Below are positions 52,401 through 60,944 of a DNA stretch of 64,000 nucleotides, one piece after another. The translations under genes were made by a program, and so were the position numbers. The stretch's first letter is position 1; the number at the start of each line of letters is the position of its first letter. Origin of the DNA: Eonycteris spelaea (lineage: Eukaryota > Chordata > Mammalia > Chiroptera > Pteropodidae); assembly GCA_003508835.1 (NCBI GenBank), contig PUFA01000183.1, positions 1,054,001 through 1,118,000 of the forward strand, written 5' to 3'. A model generated the notes under the pieces. It had not been told where the DNA came from and made no database searches. It worked only from the letters and a program-made list of their open reading frames with translations.

Positions 52401-54032
52401 ATACTTTGTGAAGGCATTTTGGGATATCTAAGGTGGAAACGTGGGTAAGACATGGGCTTTGACTGCAGAAGGAGTAGAGAATCACCACTGCAAATAGCTA
52501 GAGAATAATGTAAAGTAACCTAGTCTCTAAAAGAAACATAAAAGGCTACAAGAATTGAAAGAGCAGGAGACTCCTTCAGGCTCGGAAGGGCAAGGACTTC
52601 AGGAAAAGGGGCCTGTGAGAACAGTGGCATGTGGGTATAAAGTGCTGGCAGGCTGGGAAACAGCGAACGGTCTGAAAGTGTTAGAGTGTGGGACATGTGA
52701 ATGCAGTTAGTGGTAGAAATGGTTGGAAAAATCTAATCTTAGATCTTGAGTGCCAGGTTAAAACATTTATATGTGTTGCCATTGGCAATCAAAATCCGTT
52801 AAGGATTTTGAGCATGGAAATGGCATGATTAAAGCTGAGCTGTGCTTCAGTAAGTTCATGCATTGCTTTTAGCCTATGACCTATCCCTACTTTTTTTTCT
52901 TTTTGCTTGGGGATGGCAGAAAAGTTTCAGGGGATAAGGCTCAGTTCTTTTGCCCCAAATTAAATGTCTGGAGCCAGCAGTTATAGTGTTCTGCTTTGCT
53001 CTTCACATCGCTTCACACAAAGAACACTTTCATTCACAGGCACATCCATTCTATTTAAGAATTCCCGACCAGCTTTCACTTCAGTTTGAGGGGCAATATA
53101 GATTATAGATGAGAAGCTGTGCACAGCATGGGAAAATAACACGCTAAAGGGTCTGACAGATCTCGATTTGAGTCCTTGTTTCAAAAAGCTAATTTCCCTG
53201 AACCTCAATTTCCAAATCTGTAAAATAGGAATCAAAATGATATCTAATCATAGAGTTATTGACAATATTAAATAAGATAATGAATGTAAAACCCTTAGCA
53301 AGGTTTAACAAAGTCAAGTATACTGTAAACTCTATAGGATGATTATCCTGGTTCCTGCAGCAAATTACAAGAAAAAAAAAAAGAGGTGAGAAACCTATAA
53401 ACTACAAGAGACTTAAGAGACACAGTAACCAAGTGAAACGTCTGGCCCTTGTTTGGATCCTGACTGAAACAACTTAATTTTTAAAAGATTTTAAGATAAT
53501 GATGGAAATTTAAACATGAACTAGACTTTTAATATTATTAAGATATTATTATCATATTTTTAGATATGATACATAGTTTTAAGGGAATTTTTTTGAAACT
53601 TTTTGTTAGATGTCATACTAAATTACTTGTGAGAAAAAATAATCTGATGGCTGGAATTTCCTTCAAAAAAATCCAGGTTTAGAGAAAGAGGAGAGAGAGT
53701 GTGTGAAAGAGAGAGTAGAGTGGAGAGGAAATGTATGAAACATGGTTGGCCACATGAATAAATGATTGTTAAAGTGATGTGATAAGTATAAGGAGATTTA
53801 CTGTATAATTGTCCAAACTTTTTATGTTTGAAATTTTCCATAATAAAACATGTTTAAATGTAAATTTAGAGTGATAACATACATTTCACATGAGTTATCT
53901 AAGTATTAAATGACATAATACATTTACAAGTGCAATGTATTAGTGTATAATAGTGTTTGGTATACAATAGGTTTTTGAAAAATGTTAATTTTCTCCTCCT
54001 CCCCCCCAAATACAGCCCCATTTTGTGTCTGA

Positions 54033-54123
<91 letters not shown>

Positions 54124-56347
54124 TATTTCACAAGAGTTGAATTGCCCTTGTTGGAAGATGTTAAAAGACTCAGCTCCTCTCCATAGGAAACACATGGCTG
54201 ATGACTTTAAATAGTCTTCAGGGATCTGAAACCTTATTAATTAGACATTCCTGCTTTGGGAAGGGAATCAACTCCTGAACTCCAACAATAACCAACAGAA
54301 AATGGAAAGCAGAATGTTCTCGGGGAGAACTCAATGCTTGCAAAGCTCAGGCAGTGCCCAAGGTATGGCTCTCAACCATGGGGAGGGATTAAGCCCTGTC
54401 ACAGGGCACCGAAGTGCTTCTGCCTGATCAACAGAAAGAGTCAAAAATGAAACTAAATAATAGGTGTCAATATTAATCCAATTCCCCAGAGAACCCTCTT
54501 TGTAAAAAGAAAACTTACCTGAGAAGGTGTTTCTACTCCCTGGAATTTAGTGCTGGAGGTTTTATCTGTTCGTCGTTCTCCAAAATAATAAAGGCTGTCC
54601 TATAGAGATGGGGACAATCCAATCATTGTTCACTGCACTTTCCTCTCCTGCACTTTAAGGCATTCTTAAAGTTTCTAAGGGTGCATTATTTTCCTAAGTC
54701 AGAGGTCTTTGGGCAAGGCTTCCCAAAATAACAAAATTAACAAAGCCACATTAAGGCCTGCTCTCATTCAAAGATTCATAAAGACATGGGATGTTAGAGA
54801 TGAAAAACCTTACAGATCATTTGGTACTTCTTCCTACCTTTATATTTTACAAATGGAAAGACTGAAACCAAAAGAAAACTAAGTGACCTGTCACAGAGAT
54901 GTATGCAGCCACTTTGAGAAAGCACAGGCCTGGAGCACAGGTCTCTGATCTCAGTCTAAGGCTCTGGATCAATGGCTTCAAACGGTTTATTTTTAAAGCT
55001 ACAATCCACATTAATAAACCTAGGAGATAAGTACACACAACTGAAACAAAAGTTTCACAAAAAAATATTTACTTCTTGATATTTTCCAATCTATTCCATT
55101 AAAAAAAAAAATACAAGTTACAAGTCATAAGCTGATTTTACAACTCTCTGATAGATTGTGATCCATAGTTTGAAAAACATCCTAGAACATCCATTTTCAT
55201 GACCTGTGTGTCTCAAATTAGAAAAAAAAAAAAAAAAGAAAATAATAGAATTAAGAGTGTTGAAAATTGTGCATAACACAGCTTCTCTTAACTAGATTGC
55301 AGGCCAAGTAAGGAGCAGAGCTACTAGGAGTGTGTCTTCAAGAGGTAACTTCTCAACAAGATCATGGCAGGAAAAACAACTGAGCATTCTGTTTTAAGAA
55401 GCAGAGACAGCTCATCCTGTCTTCTCAGAAATTTCCAGGGGCAGAGACCCCCCAGATATTGACTATACAAAGATAATAACATTCAGGAGAGACTTTGTTT
55501 TGAGTTGGAAAAAGCTATCCTTTATCCATCTATCACTTCTAAGGATGTTCAAGGTCTTTAGAACAGTGGTCCCACACCTTTTTGGCACCTGGGACCAGTG
55601 CTCCTATGAGAATCTAATGCCTGATGATCTGACATGGAGCTGAAGTGGTGATGCTACTAGTGCTGGGGAGCGGCTGCAAATACAGATGAAGCTTCCTTCA
55701 CTTGCTTGCCCATCGGTACTCGTCTGCAGCCCAGGGGCTGGGGACCCCTGCTTTAGAGAACTTATCTAATCAATCTTCATACTATTCTAGTGAGAAAGGA
55801 GTAAGGTCTCACGGTTGGTGAGAGTAAGAGCAGGCCAGACTAGGTGAAGCAAGCGAAGCATCTTGACTGCTGAGTTTTTTTCTGCACTGCATAACTCAAT
55901 GACTTTACTCATCTCACCTTAATCTTGCCCCATTTGGTCTTGTCTTTAAAATGTTGATGTTGTATAACATCATGGATTTTTTACATTAATTTTGATTCTA
56001 AAAATATTGCATTAGAATATTATTTATCTTATGAGACTTTTGGCATTTTTTAAAAATTTGTGCCCAAGGTGAGTGTCTTATTGACCATACCCTAGTCCTG
56101 GCCCAGAGTAAGAGGTATCTAGGTCAGTTAATAATTAACACAAGTTAAATAAAGAAATAGTAAGACCAGAATTTCTAATTACTCTCCAATTACAATTTCA
56201 TTAAGTACCATGACTCATGATCTTGTCCTACTAGTGATGTTTCAGAACCAGCCTAAGACAAAATTTGTAGTAGCATCTTTCATACCTCTGCAGTTGTAAA
56301 TATTTCACTGACAATTAGGCAGACACAAACCATAGTTCCAGTTCTTC
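28359..56347 (-). CDS. TPTE2: TPTE2/TPTE-like voltage-sensing phosphatase, 3' half (partial, possibly decaying)
   Basis: Six splice-bounded segments on the - strand translate to consecutive parts of TPTE2/TPTE/VSP: 56347-56286, 54599-54519, 51211-51106, 37744-37651, 30121-30051 and 28467-28359 (stop). The family is a four-helix voltage sensor fused to a PTEN-like phosphatase and a C2 domain; it removes phosphate from phosphoinositides at the membrane. Present here are the P-loop arginine onward, the TI-loop region (R-R-T-D-K-T) and most of C2, ending in R-P-E-F-A-V-E. Earlier exons must lie past 64000. Two faults are seen: one C2 exon expected between 51106 and 37744 is not found, and the 37651/30121 junction is one base out of frame. 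In mouse Tpte is near Slc25a15, and human keeps a TPTE2 pseudogene near SLC25A15 on chromosome 13; I cite that synteny from memory. The family call is firm; whether this copy works is doubtful. Confidence 0.85.
28468..30050 (-). other. TPTE2: TPTE2 last intron
   Basis: Between the terminal and penultimate exons. Unique AT-rich sequence; I see no repeat or other exon I can name. Confidence 0.6.
30051..30121 (-). CDS. TPTE2: TPTE2 C2-domain exon (frame-mismatched with its upstream neighbour)
   Basis: Acceptor ccatatctttttag, donor gtatgg; 71 nt. In phase 0 it reads [20 protein letters not shown] and Q-N-N, an almost exact family match. The previous exon ends with one extra base, so a GT-AG junction reads TCC GGA TCT TCG TAA: a premature stop. 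Exit phase 2 fits the terminal exon. Confidence 0.88.
31114..37304 (+). mobile_element. Full-length L1 retrotransposon, reading frames broken
   Basis: About 6.2 kb bounded by the perfect 16-bp direct repeat aaaaattatgaggaag (31098-31113 and 37305-37320). It begins with an L1-type 5' UTR (catggcggagtgagag). ORF1 remnants with a coiled-coil-like segment lie at about 32020-32790. ORF2 begins near 33230 with the endonuclease text [11 protein letters not shown]. Reverse-transcriptase text (S-P-G-P-D-G-F) lies at about 34600, and a changed catalytic motif (F-V-D-D) at about 35275. The 3' UTR ends accaatgttaccccaataaa with an A-rich tail. Many frameshifts and stops: it cannot move on its own. It sits in a TPTE2 intron, antisense to that gene. 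Confidence 0.95.
37651..37744 (-). CDS. TPTE2: TPTE2 C2-domain exon
   Basis: Acceptor tgtattcattcacag, donor gtgagt; 94 nt. Only phase 0 is open. It reads [13 protein letters not shown], then [15 protein letters not shown], aligned to the family's I-L-H-D-I-E-T-D-K-I-L-I...L-Y-D-D-V-K-V-Q-F-F-S. It is more diverged than the upstream exons: the conserved V-K-V after D-D is C-E-N. Exit phase 1 does not fit the next exon. Confidence 0.82.
38785..38900 (-). repeat. MIR SINE fragment
   Basis: 'aaagcaatgtcacatatattatctaatttaatcctcacaat' is reversed MIR core text. Limits approximate. Confidence 0.6.
39667..39845 (+). mobile_element. MER5/MER20-type hAT-Charlie element
   Basis: 'gttagaatcacctaggaaattg', 'attcctgggccccattccac', 'aggaatctgcatctttacaaactcc' and 'atgtgattttcatgc' match this group of short nonautonomous hAT elements. 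Confidence 0.75.
41100..41410 (-). repeat. Possible old L1 3' fragment
   Basis: AT-rich text with 'tctgttttacagaaattgttgcatacc' and 'cttgcattttttaacac' resembles reversed L1M-type 3' ends. Weak. Confidence 0.35.
42290..49050 (+). mobile_element. Older near-full-length L1, reading frames broken
   Basis: About 6.7 kb. The 5' UTR starts near 42297 (atcaagacagcagagtagg) and runs to about 44040. ORF1 remnants lie at about 44120-44930. ORF2 remnants run from about 45080, with endonuclease text, an F-A-D-Y in place of F-A-D-D near 47065, and C-terminal text to about 48400. The 3' UTR ends 'ctgtacacctgaaaactaata' then 'actctaattgaaaaataaaa'. A decayed target duplication is possible (agagctttctcatag / agaggctttgtatag) but not convincing. 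More diverged than the L1 at 31.1 kb. Antisense to TPTE2. Confidence 0.9.
48571..48596 (+). repeat. (GC/AC)n microsatellite inside L1 3' region
   Basis: gcgcgcgc followed by an (AC)n run interrupts the old L1 3' end. Confidence 0.85.
49051..51105 (-). other. TPTE2: TPTE2 intron, part 2
   Basis: Unique sequence between the older L1 and the exon at 51106-51211, with a probable L2 piece at about 50370-50535. The missing C2 exon was looked for here and not found. Confidence 0.5.
50370..50535 (+). repeat. L2 3'-end fragment
   Basis: 'ggtaagctctttttatc' through 'agcatgaggcctagcctaaagtaagtacttca' follows L2 3' text loosely. Confidence 0.4.
51106..51211 (-). CDS. TPTE2: TPTE2 phosphatase/C2 linker exon
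   Basis: Acceptor gttttttcag, donor gtaagt; 106 nt. It reads [15 protein letters not shown], then L-P-P-R-K-V-L and I-I-I-Y-S-I-H-G, matching the family's start of the C2 domain. Entry phase 0, exit phase 1, open throughout. Confidence 0.92.
53110..53330 (+). repeat. MIR SINE
   Basis: 'tctgacagatctcgatttgagtcc', 'ctgaacctcaatttccaaatctgtaaaataggaat', 'attaaataagataatgaatgtaaaa' in MIR order. Confidence 0.8.
53650..53866 (+). repeat. Old L1 3'-end fragment
   Basis: 'ggagatttactgtataattgtcc' then 'tttttatgtttgaaattttccataataaaa' is the classic L1M-type 3' terminus. The 5' limit is uncertain. Confidence 0.7.
54035..54121 (+). repeat. (CT)n(CA)n compound microsatellite
   Basis: About 52 bp of CT followed directly by about 34 bp of CA. 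Likely polymorphic. In a TPTE2 intron, about 400 bp from the exon at 54519-54599. Open frames of S-L-S-L and T-H-T-H across it are artefacts. Confidence 0.98.
54519..54599 (-). CDS. TPTE2: TPTE2 phosphatase TI-loop exon
   Basis: Acceptor ccatctctatag, donor gtaagt; 81 nt, exactly 27 codons. It reads [14 protein letters not shown] and on to F-Q-G-V-E-T-P-S-Q, nearly identical to human TPTE2. This is the end of the phosphatase domain. Phase 0 on both sides, consistent with its neighbours. Confidence 0.92.
54770..54965 (-). repeat. MIR-family SINE
   Basis: 'gggatgttagagatgaaaaacc', 'tacagatcatttgg', 'ttttacaaatggaaagactgaaac' and 'agtgacctgtcacagag' match reversed MIR-like text. Confidence 0.6.
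55564..55750 (+). mobile_element. MER1-type nonautonomous hAT-Charlie element
   Basis: 187 bp with imperfect terminal inverted repeats (cagtggtccc / gggacccctg). Internal text 'ctcctatgagaatctaatgcctgatgatctga' is typical of MER1. It is flanked by an 8-bp duplication with one mismatch (ctttagaa 55556-55563, ctttagag 55751-55758), the hAT signature. Confidence 0.9.
56286..56347 (-). CDS. TPTE2: TPTE2 phosphatase P-loop exon
   Basis: On the - strand the acceptor ccttttctag precedes 56347 and the donor gtatga follows 56286; 62 nt. It reads (G)[20 protein letters not shown], matching the family segment R-T-G-T-M-V-C-A-L-L-I-A-S-E. The R is the P-loop arginine of the CX5R phosphatase motif; the cysteine must be in the preceding exon, outside the window. 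Entry phase 1, exit phase 0, no stop. Confidence 0.88.
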
Positions 56348-56789
56348 CTAGAAAAGGAAAAAAGTTAGTTGATGAACCCTTGCTCATGGTAGTACTTGGC
56401 ATAAAACTACTCTTAGAAATATTAAGAGTTCATTTTGGCTTGATTTTCTTTTGCTCTGAAAGTGCTTGTTCAGAAATTTTCAATTCAGAAATAGCCAAAG
56501 CTGTTTCATTGCCCTGGGGTTCCACCTGGAATTCTTTTTAACCATGTGCATGAATGCTCAAGTGCTTGTGTTCATTGTTTTTGAAGCACTCACTATTTCT
56601 GGGGCTGCAGTCATAGGCAGAGGAAATCCCCTCCACTCTAGGACTCTAATGCTAAAGAGCCACTCACCAATTTAGAACTAATTACACACCTTGTTTTTCT
56701 AACTAATATCAATAAAATAACATAATTAAAACCCAAAATACCATCTAACATTTATAAATTCCTTCCATTTTAGTTTTTAAGTGTGTTAC

Positions 56790-57010
56790 AAAACAAATAT
56801 AAAAGTAGAGAATAGTATAATTAATGCCCATATACCTGTTCCCAAGATTCTATAATTATATTATATTGTTGTACTTGTTTAATTTCTCTCACTTCCCTCC
56901 TTTCTTCCCTCTCTCCCTCGTTCTTTCTTCCTCTCATCTCTCTTCTATAGAATTCTAAAGCAAACCTTTGCTTTTATGTCATTTCATCTTAAAATCTATG
57001 TTTTATTCCA
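56790..57010 (-). repeat. Old L1 (L1M-type) 3' fragment
   Basis: 'ttaatgcccatatacctgttcccaagattc' and 'agaattctaaagcaaacctttgc' followed by 'tgtcatttcatc' match reversed L1M 3' UTR text. Confidence 0.6.
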
Positions 57011-58049
57011 ATTTATATTTTTGTCCTGCCATACAAAACTTGAGCTAAAAAAATATGTTGCTTTTTTCATTTTTACAATGATCTGTAGCTTTTGTCTACC
57101 AGTATATGTTGAACTTATTTTATATAATTCTAAACTTATTCTTTTAACTTGAGACATACTTTATTTTCTATTCTGTCCTTTTTAAATGAACTACTAAACT
57201 TATTTTGCAACCTATAGTTTGAAAACCACTTTCTAAACCAAGTACCTCCAGAGAGAATTTTGTACCACCCTATGCTATGATAAATGAAATTTCTTGCAAA
57301 AGGAGGCTACTGACCATTAATAACTTGGCTCTCAGTTGTATAGATTGTTAACATTTCAGTTTTGGAGGATATCTCTGGGTCTCTATAACTTTGATATTTT
57401 CCCATTTGAAAAAAAAACTTTTGCAGATTCATATCCTTGTGGTTGTGTATATGTACAACTGCAAACATAATAGGTGTCCTTTCATCTAGTCAAGTCAGAT
57501 ACAGCAGGGAATCATAAATATGATATTGTTTTCAATATTTTATTTTAACTTAAAACATAAATGTACATTTATTCACTAAACTTCTGATATTGGACAAAGG
57601 TTTTAACTTTTTAAAGTTTTAACCCGCTGGGCCCATGGTATAAACCACTGCATTATCTATAATTTTTAGTTTCAGATTCTTTAAAGGCAATCTAGGCACA
57701 GAATCCTTCTAGATTTTACTACTGGATTTTTCTTTCGGTATCTTACATTAGTCTTATTTGCATTTAACTCAGCTTCAATTTTAGCTATAGCCATTCAACT
57801 TCATTGAATCTTTTTGGACATTCAACTTAGGTTTCATAAAACTATAACTCTTACCATTCATTCCGACATTTTATAGATCTATATAATACTTGATTATTTG
57901 ACATAAGTATAATAACAAGTGGAAGTGGCAGTCACTGGTGGAAGTAGAAACAGTAGATGGAATTAGATGGAAGTCATTAAGAAAGCTTTTGTTATTCTGA
58001 TGTCAGCAGAAGCATCGTGTGCCTCTCGATGTACACAATTCTTGGCTTT

Positions 58050-58200
58050 TATAATAATAATAACTAACATTTGGGTAATGCTTTACAGATCTTATATAAT
58101 CTTTACAACTACTCTGTGCGATAAATAACTTGGCATAATAAAGAGAAACTGAGATTCTGCAAGTTTAAGATATTTTCACATAGTCAAATAGCAAGATATA
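58050..58200 (-). repeat. MIR SINE
   Basis: 'aataactaacatttgggtaatgc', 'caactactctgtgcgataaat', 'gagaaactgagattctgcaag' in reverse MIR order. Confidence 0.75.
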
Positions 58201-58361
58201 TTAATGACAGCTTATATGCCTTTAACAGTAATTCTTAAGCTTTGTTCTTTCTCAAGCTATGTCCATCACCTCTCCCCACAATGCAGAACTTATAGTCTAA
58301 ATTCTTGAGTCTTTAAGCAGAGCACTAAGATGATCTTGTAGAAACCCAAGAATGGTAGGAA

Positions 58362-58387
58362 TGTGTGTGTGTGTGTGTATGTGTGTC
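58362..58387 (+). repeat. (TG)n microsatellite
   Basis: Short (TG)n run with one interruption. Confidence 0.9.
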
Positions 58388-58669
58388 CTTCAGAATTGTT
58401 TAAGGCACTTAAAATGTAACCAAAAGAATTGCTTATTCAAGGTGTTCAGACCAAAATAGCCTTTTGTCAGTTTGACTGCCTCATCTGGTACAATGAATTT
58501 CCAAATGAAGATGTACTTTTTAGTATTCATTAAAAGATTTTGAAAGAACTAGAGAATCTTAAACTTTCACCCCTATTATTTAAATAAAAATATGTTCATT
58601 GTATGCCTACTAGAAAAAAGCAAGAAAGATAGGTTTGCTATTAAAAACTCATAGTATAAAGTTGATGGA

Positions 58670-58915
58670 TAATAATAATGGCCAACATTATTGAGCCATT
58701 TCCACTTCTTACCAGATACTTTTCACATTTCATTTAATCCCCACAGAGTGACTATGAGGTTGGCACCGTCAACATCCACATTTCACATGTTAGAAAACTA
58801 GGGCACGGTAAGTTTAAGTATTGTGCTAAATGCCACACAATTGTTTAATGGCATAGTTGGGATTCAAACTTAGATATGTTATTTCAAAGCCTATGTGCTT
58901 AATCACTATGTTCTG
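58670..58915 (-). repeat. MIR SINE, near full length
   Basis: 'atttcatttaatccccacag', 'tgactatgaggttggcacc', 'agttgggattcaaacttag' and 'gtgcttaatcactatgttctg' cover the whole MIR in reverse. Confidence 0.85.
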
Positions 58916-59384
58916 ATATTTGGAACTTTTCAACTTTTTTTTTCCTCTTTCAGACAAAAATAACATTTGAAAAGGATAGACAAAACGTTGGTGAAAGATA
59001 TCTATAAAAAGAGCTGAATAATCTGTGAGAGTTCTCAGTTAATTCTAGTTCTTGTACCAGTAGACTTTATACCCAGAAAACTTAGAATTCCTTGCTGGAC
59101 AAACTTGCAAAAGAGATGGCTCAGCATGGTAGAGAAGATGAGAGGTGCCTAGAACTGATTTCACTTCCTACTTTGAAAATCAGGAAGCGGGGGATTTCTG
59201 CAATTGTAACCTTGGTGTTAAATCAGGGAGAAATTTTGACGCAGATATACTTAAAAGTGTTGGTTTTGTGCACATAGATGAAGAAAAGCCATGATCACTC
59301 AGGCCCAACATGAATTTGCCAAGTCCTGACAGATTTACTTCATTTATTTTTTGATGTTTTCATGATACTCTTTATACTTTCTGT

Positions 59385-59655
59385 TCTAGACTCCTTGTAT
59401 GACATCTCTGCTCAATAACATTTTATTAATAAGATCTTCTTTGACCATCTACATATCAATTAGCAACCTCTCCCTCACTTCATATTCTCCCTATTTTTTT
59501 AAGTCGCATGTGTCACTATATAATACACATTATTTTTTTTTTTGTAAACAATAGAATATGGTCTCCATGGGAGAATGTATGTGTCTGTTTAGTACACTAC
59601 CATATACCCTGCATCTAGACAGTATCTGGTGTTCAATACATAAATGAATGACTAT
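59385..59655 (+). repeat. L2 3'-end fragment
   Basis: 'gaatatggtctccatgggagaatgt', 'tgcatctagacagtatctggtgttcaatacataaatgaatga' is the typical L2 3' terminus. Confidence 0.75.
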
Positions 59656-60564
59656 ATCTGCCGTTTCAATTTATCATGACATCCGTCTCATGACAACTCC
59701 TTTTTCTCATTTTGTTTTCATCTCCTCATCTACCTAGGTGCACAATGGACAATTTCAATATTGGTTTTACCAATACAGAACAACATTGCCAACAACATTG
59801 CCTTTCTTGTTTCTGGGTCCTTTTGCTGTACCCACCCCATAAAAACCTAACACTGGATTAACTAAGGCACCCACTCACTCCATTCCTACACCAGAAATAG
59901 AAACACCAGAGATGCTGAGAGCTGCTAAAGAAAAATCACACAACTTTTCATATTGCTAATAACGCAAATTAATTATCTTAAGCCTGGTCCTTAGTATAGA
60001 CACTTCTAGATGTTGCTAGTCAGTTCCTTTTCTTGGTTTCCTTAGAATCTGGTTAAAATTTCTCCTACGTTCCTTAAGTTTCCAGTCCAACTACTTTCCC
60101 ACTGACTCTTAGTTTGTGTCTTCACTTCTTTTTCACAGAGGCAAGATCTCCCTTAGCTTGCTGCCTCCCCTGAGTGTTCCCTACAAGCTTCCAGTGCCTA
60201 CACCTATCTTGTCCTCTTCTCACTGGTGTGGACTTTCTCCTCTTTATTCAGCTAACCTCCACTTAGTTTCTGGGCTCCATCCTTTTCTCTCAACTCAGTA
60301 TCTTGACTTCTTCAGTCTTCACTTTCTGTACGTTCAATTTCTCTCTGTCTCTCTGTCTCTCCCCCATCCTTCCCTTGGCAAATAAAGTAGTCAGGTCCTC
60401 TCACACTATCTTATAAACAACACTCTATTGGCCCCAGCTGCCTAAACAGTTAACTACTCTCTGACCTTTGACAGCCAAGCTCATTGAATACCTAGTCTCC
60501 ACTGGCTATTGCCACTTCCTCCTCATCAATGATCCTCATGCTGGCCATCTTTAGAACCTTTTAA

Positions 60565-60810
60565 ACAATTATAATAGCTACCATTTAGTCACTGTTTACT
60601 ATGTATCAGATGTTCTACTATACATTTTAATATGCGTGATCATTTTAGTTTCATAACAATCCTCTATGATAGGCATTACAATTACCACTTTACAGATGGG
60701 AAAATGAAGGCTTAGAATTATTATGTAATTCACCCAAGTGGGTTAGCAATGGTCCTAGGATTTAAATGCAGGATAGTTCAATGCAAATCATCACACTATT
60801 AGCATTGGTA
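60565..60810 (-). repeat. MIR SINE
   Basis: 'taatagctaccatttagtcactg', 'ctctatgataggcattacaattacc', 'ttacagatgggaaaatgaagg' in reverse MIR order. Confidence 0.85.
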
Positions 60811-60944
60811 TAATAATAGACACACTTTGAGGAACACTGTTCTATAACATTTGTATGTTTTATTGCTTTCCAATTTTATTTTAAAATGCTATCTTACAGT
60901 AATTTTTTAAAATCTTTTTTTACATTGTACAATTAAACAAGTTA

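Larger units (their letters stand above)
51212..54518 (-). other. TPTE2: TPTE2 intron
   Basis: Holds a MIR, an L1M-type 3' end and the CT/CA microsatellite listed separately. The rest (51.2-53.1 kb) is unique or carries diverged mammal-wide repeat text near 52730-52840 that I cannot name. Confidence 0.5.
54600..56285 (-). other. TPTE2: TPTE2 intron
   Basis: Between the TI-loop and P-loop exons. Contains a MIR-like piece and a MER1-type hAT element, listed separately; the remainder is unique AT-rich sequence. Confidence 0.6.
56348..60940 (-). other. TPTE2: TPTE2 intron upstream of the P-loop exon
   Basis: The exon carrying the catalytic cysteine was searched for here and not seen, so this intron probably runs past 64000. 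Contains MIR, L2 and L1M fragments listed separately; otherwise AT-rich unique sequence. Confidence 0.5.

Noticed and set aside
53899..54214. Overlapping ORFs rich in Cys-Val, Arg-Glu, Ser-Leu and Thr-His
   Set aside because: They are translations of the (CT)n(CA)n microsatellite.
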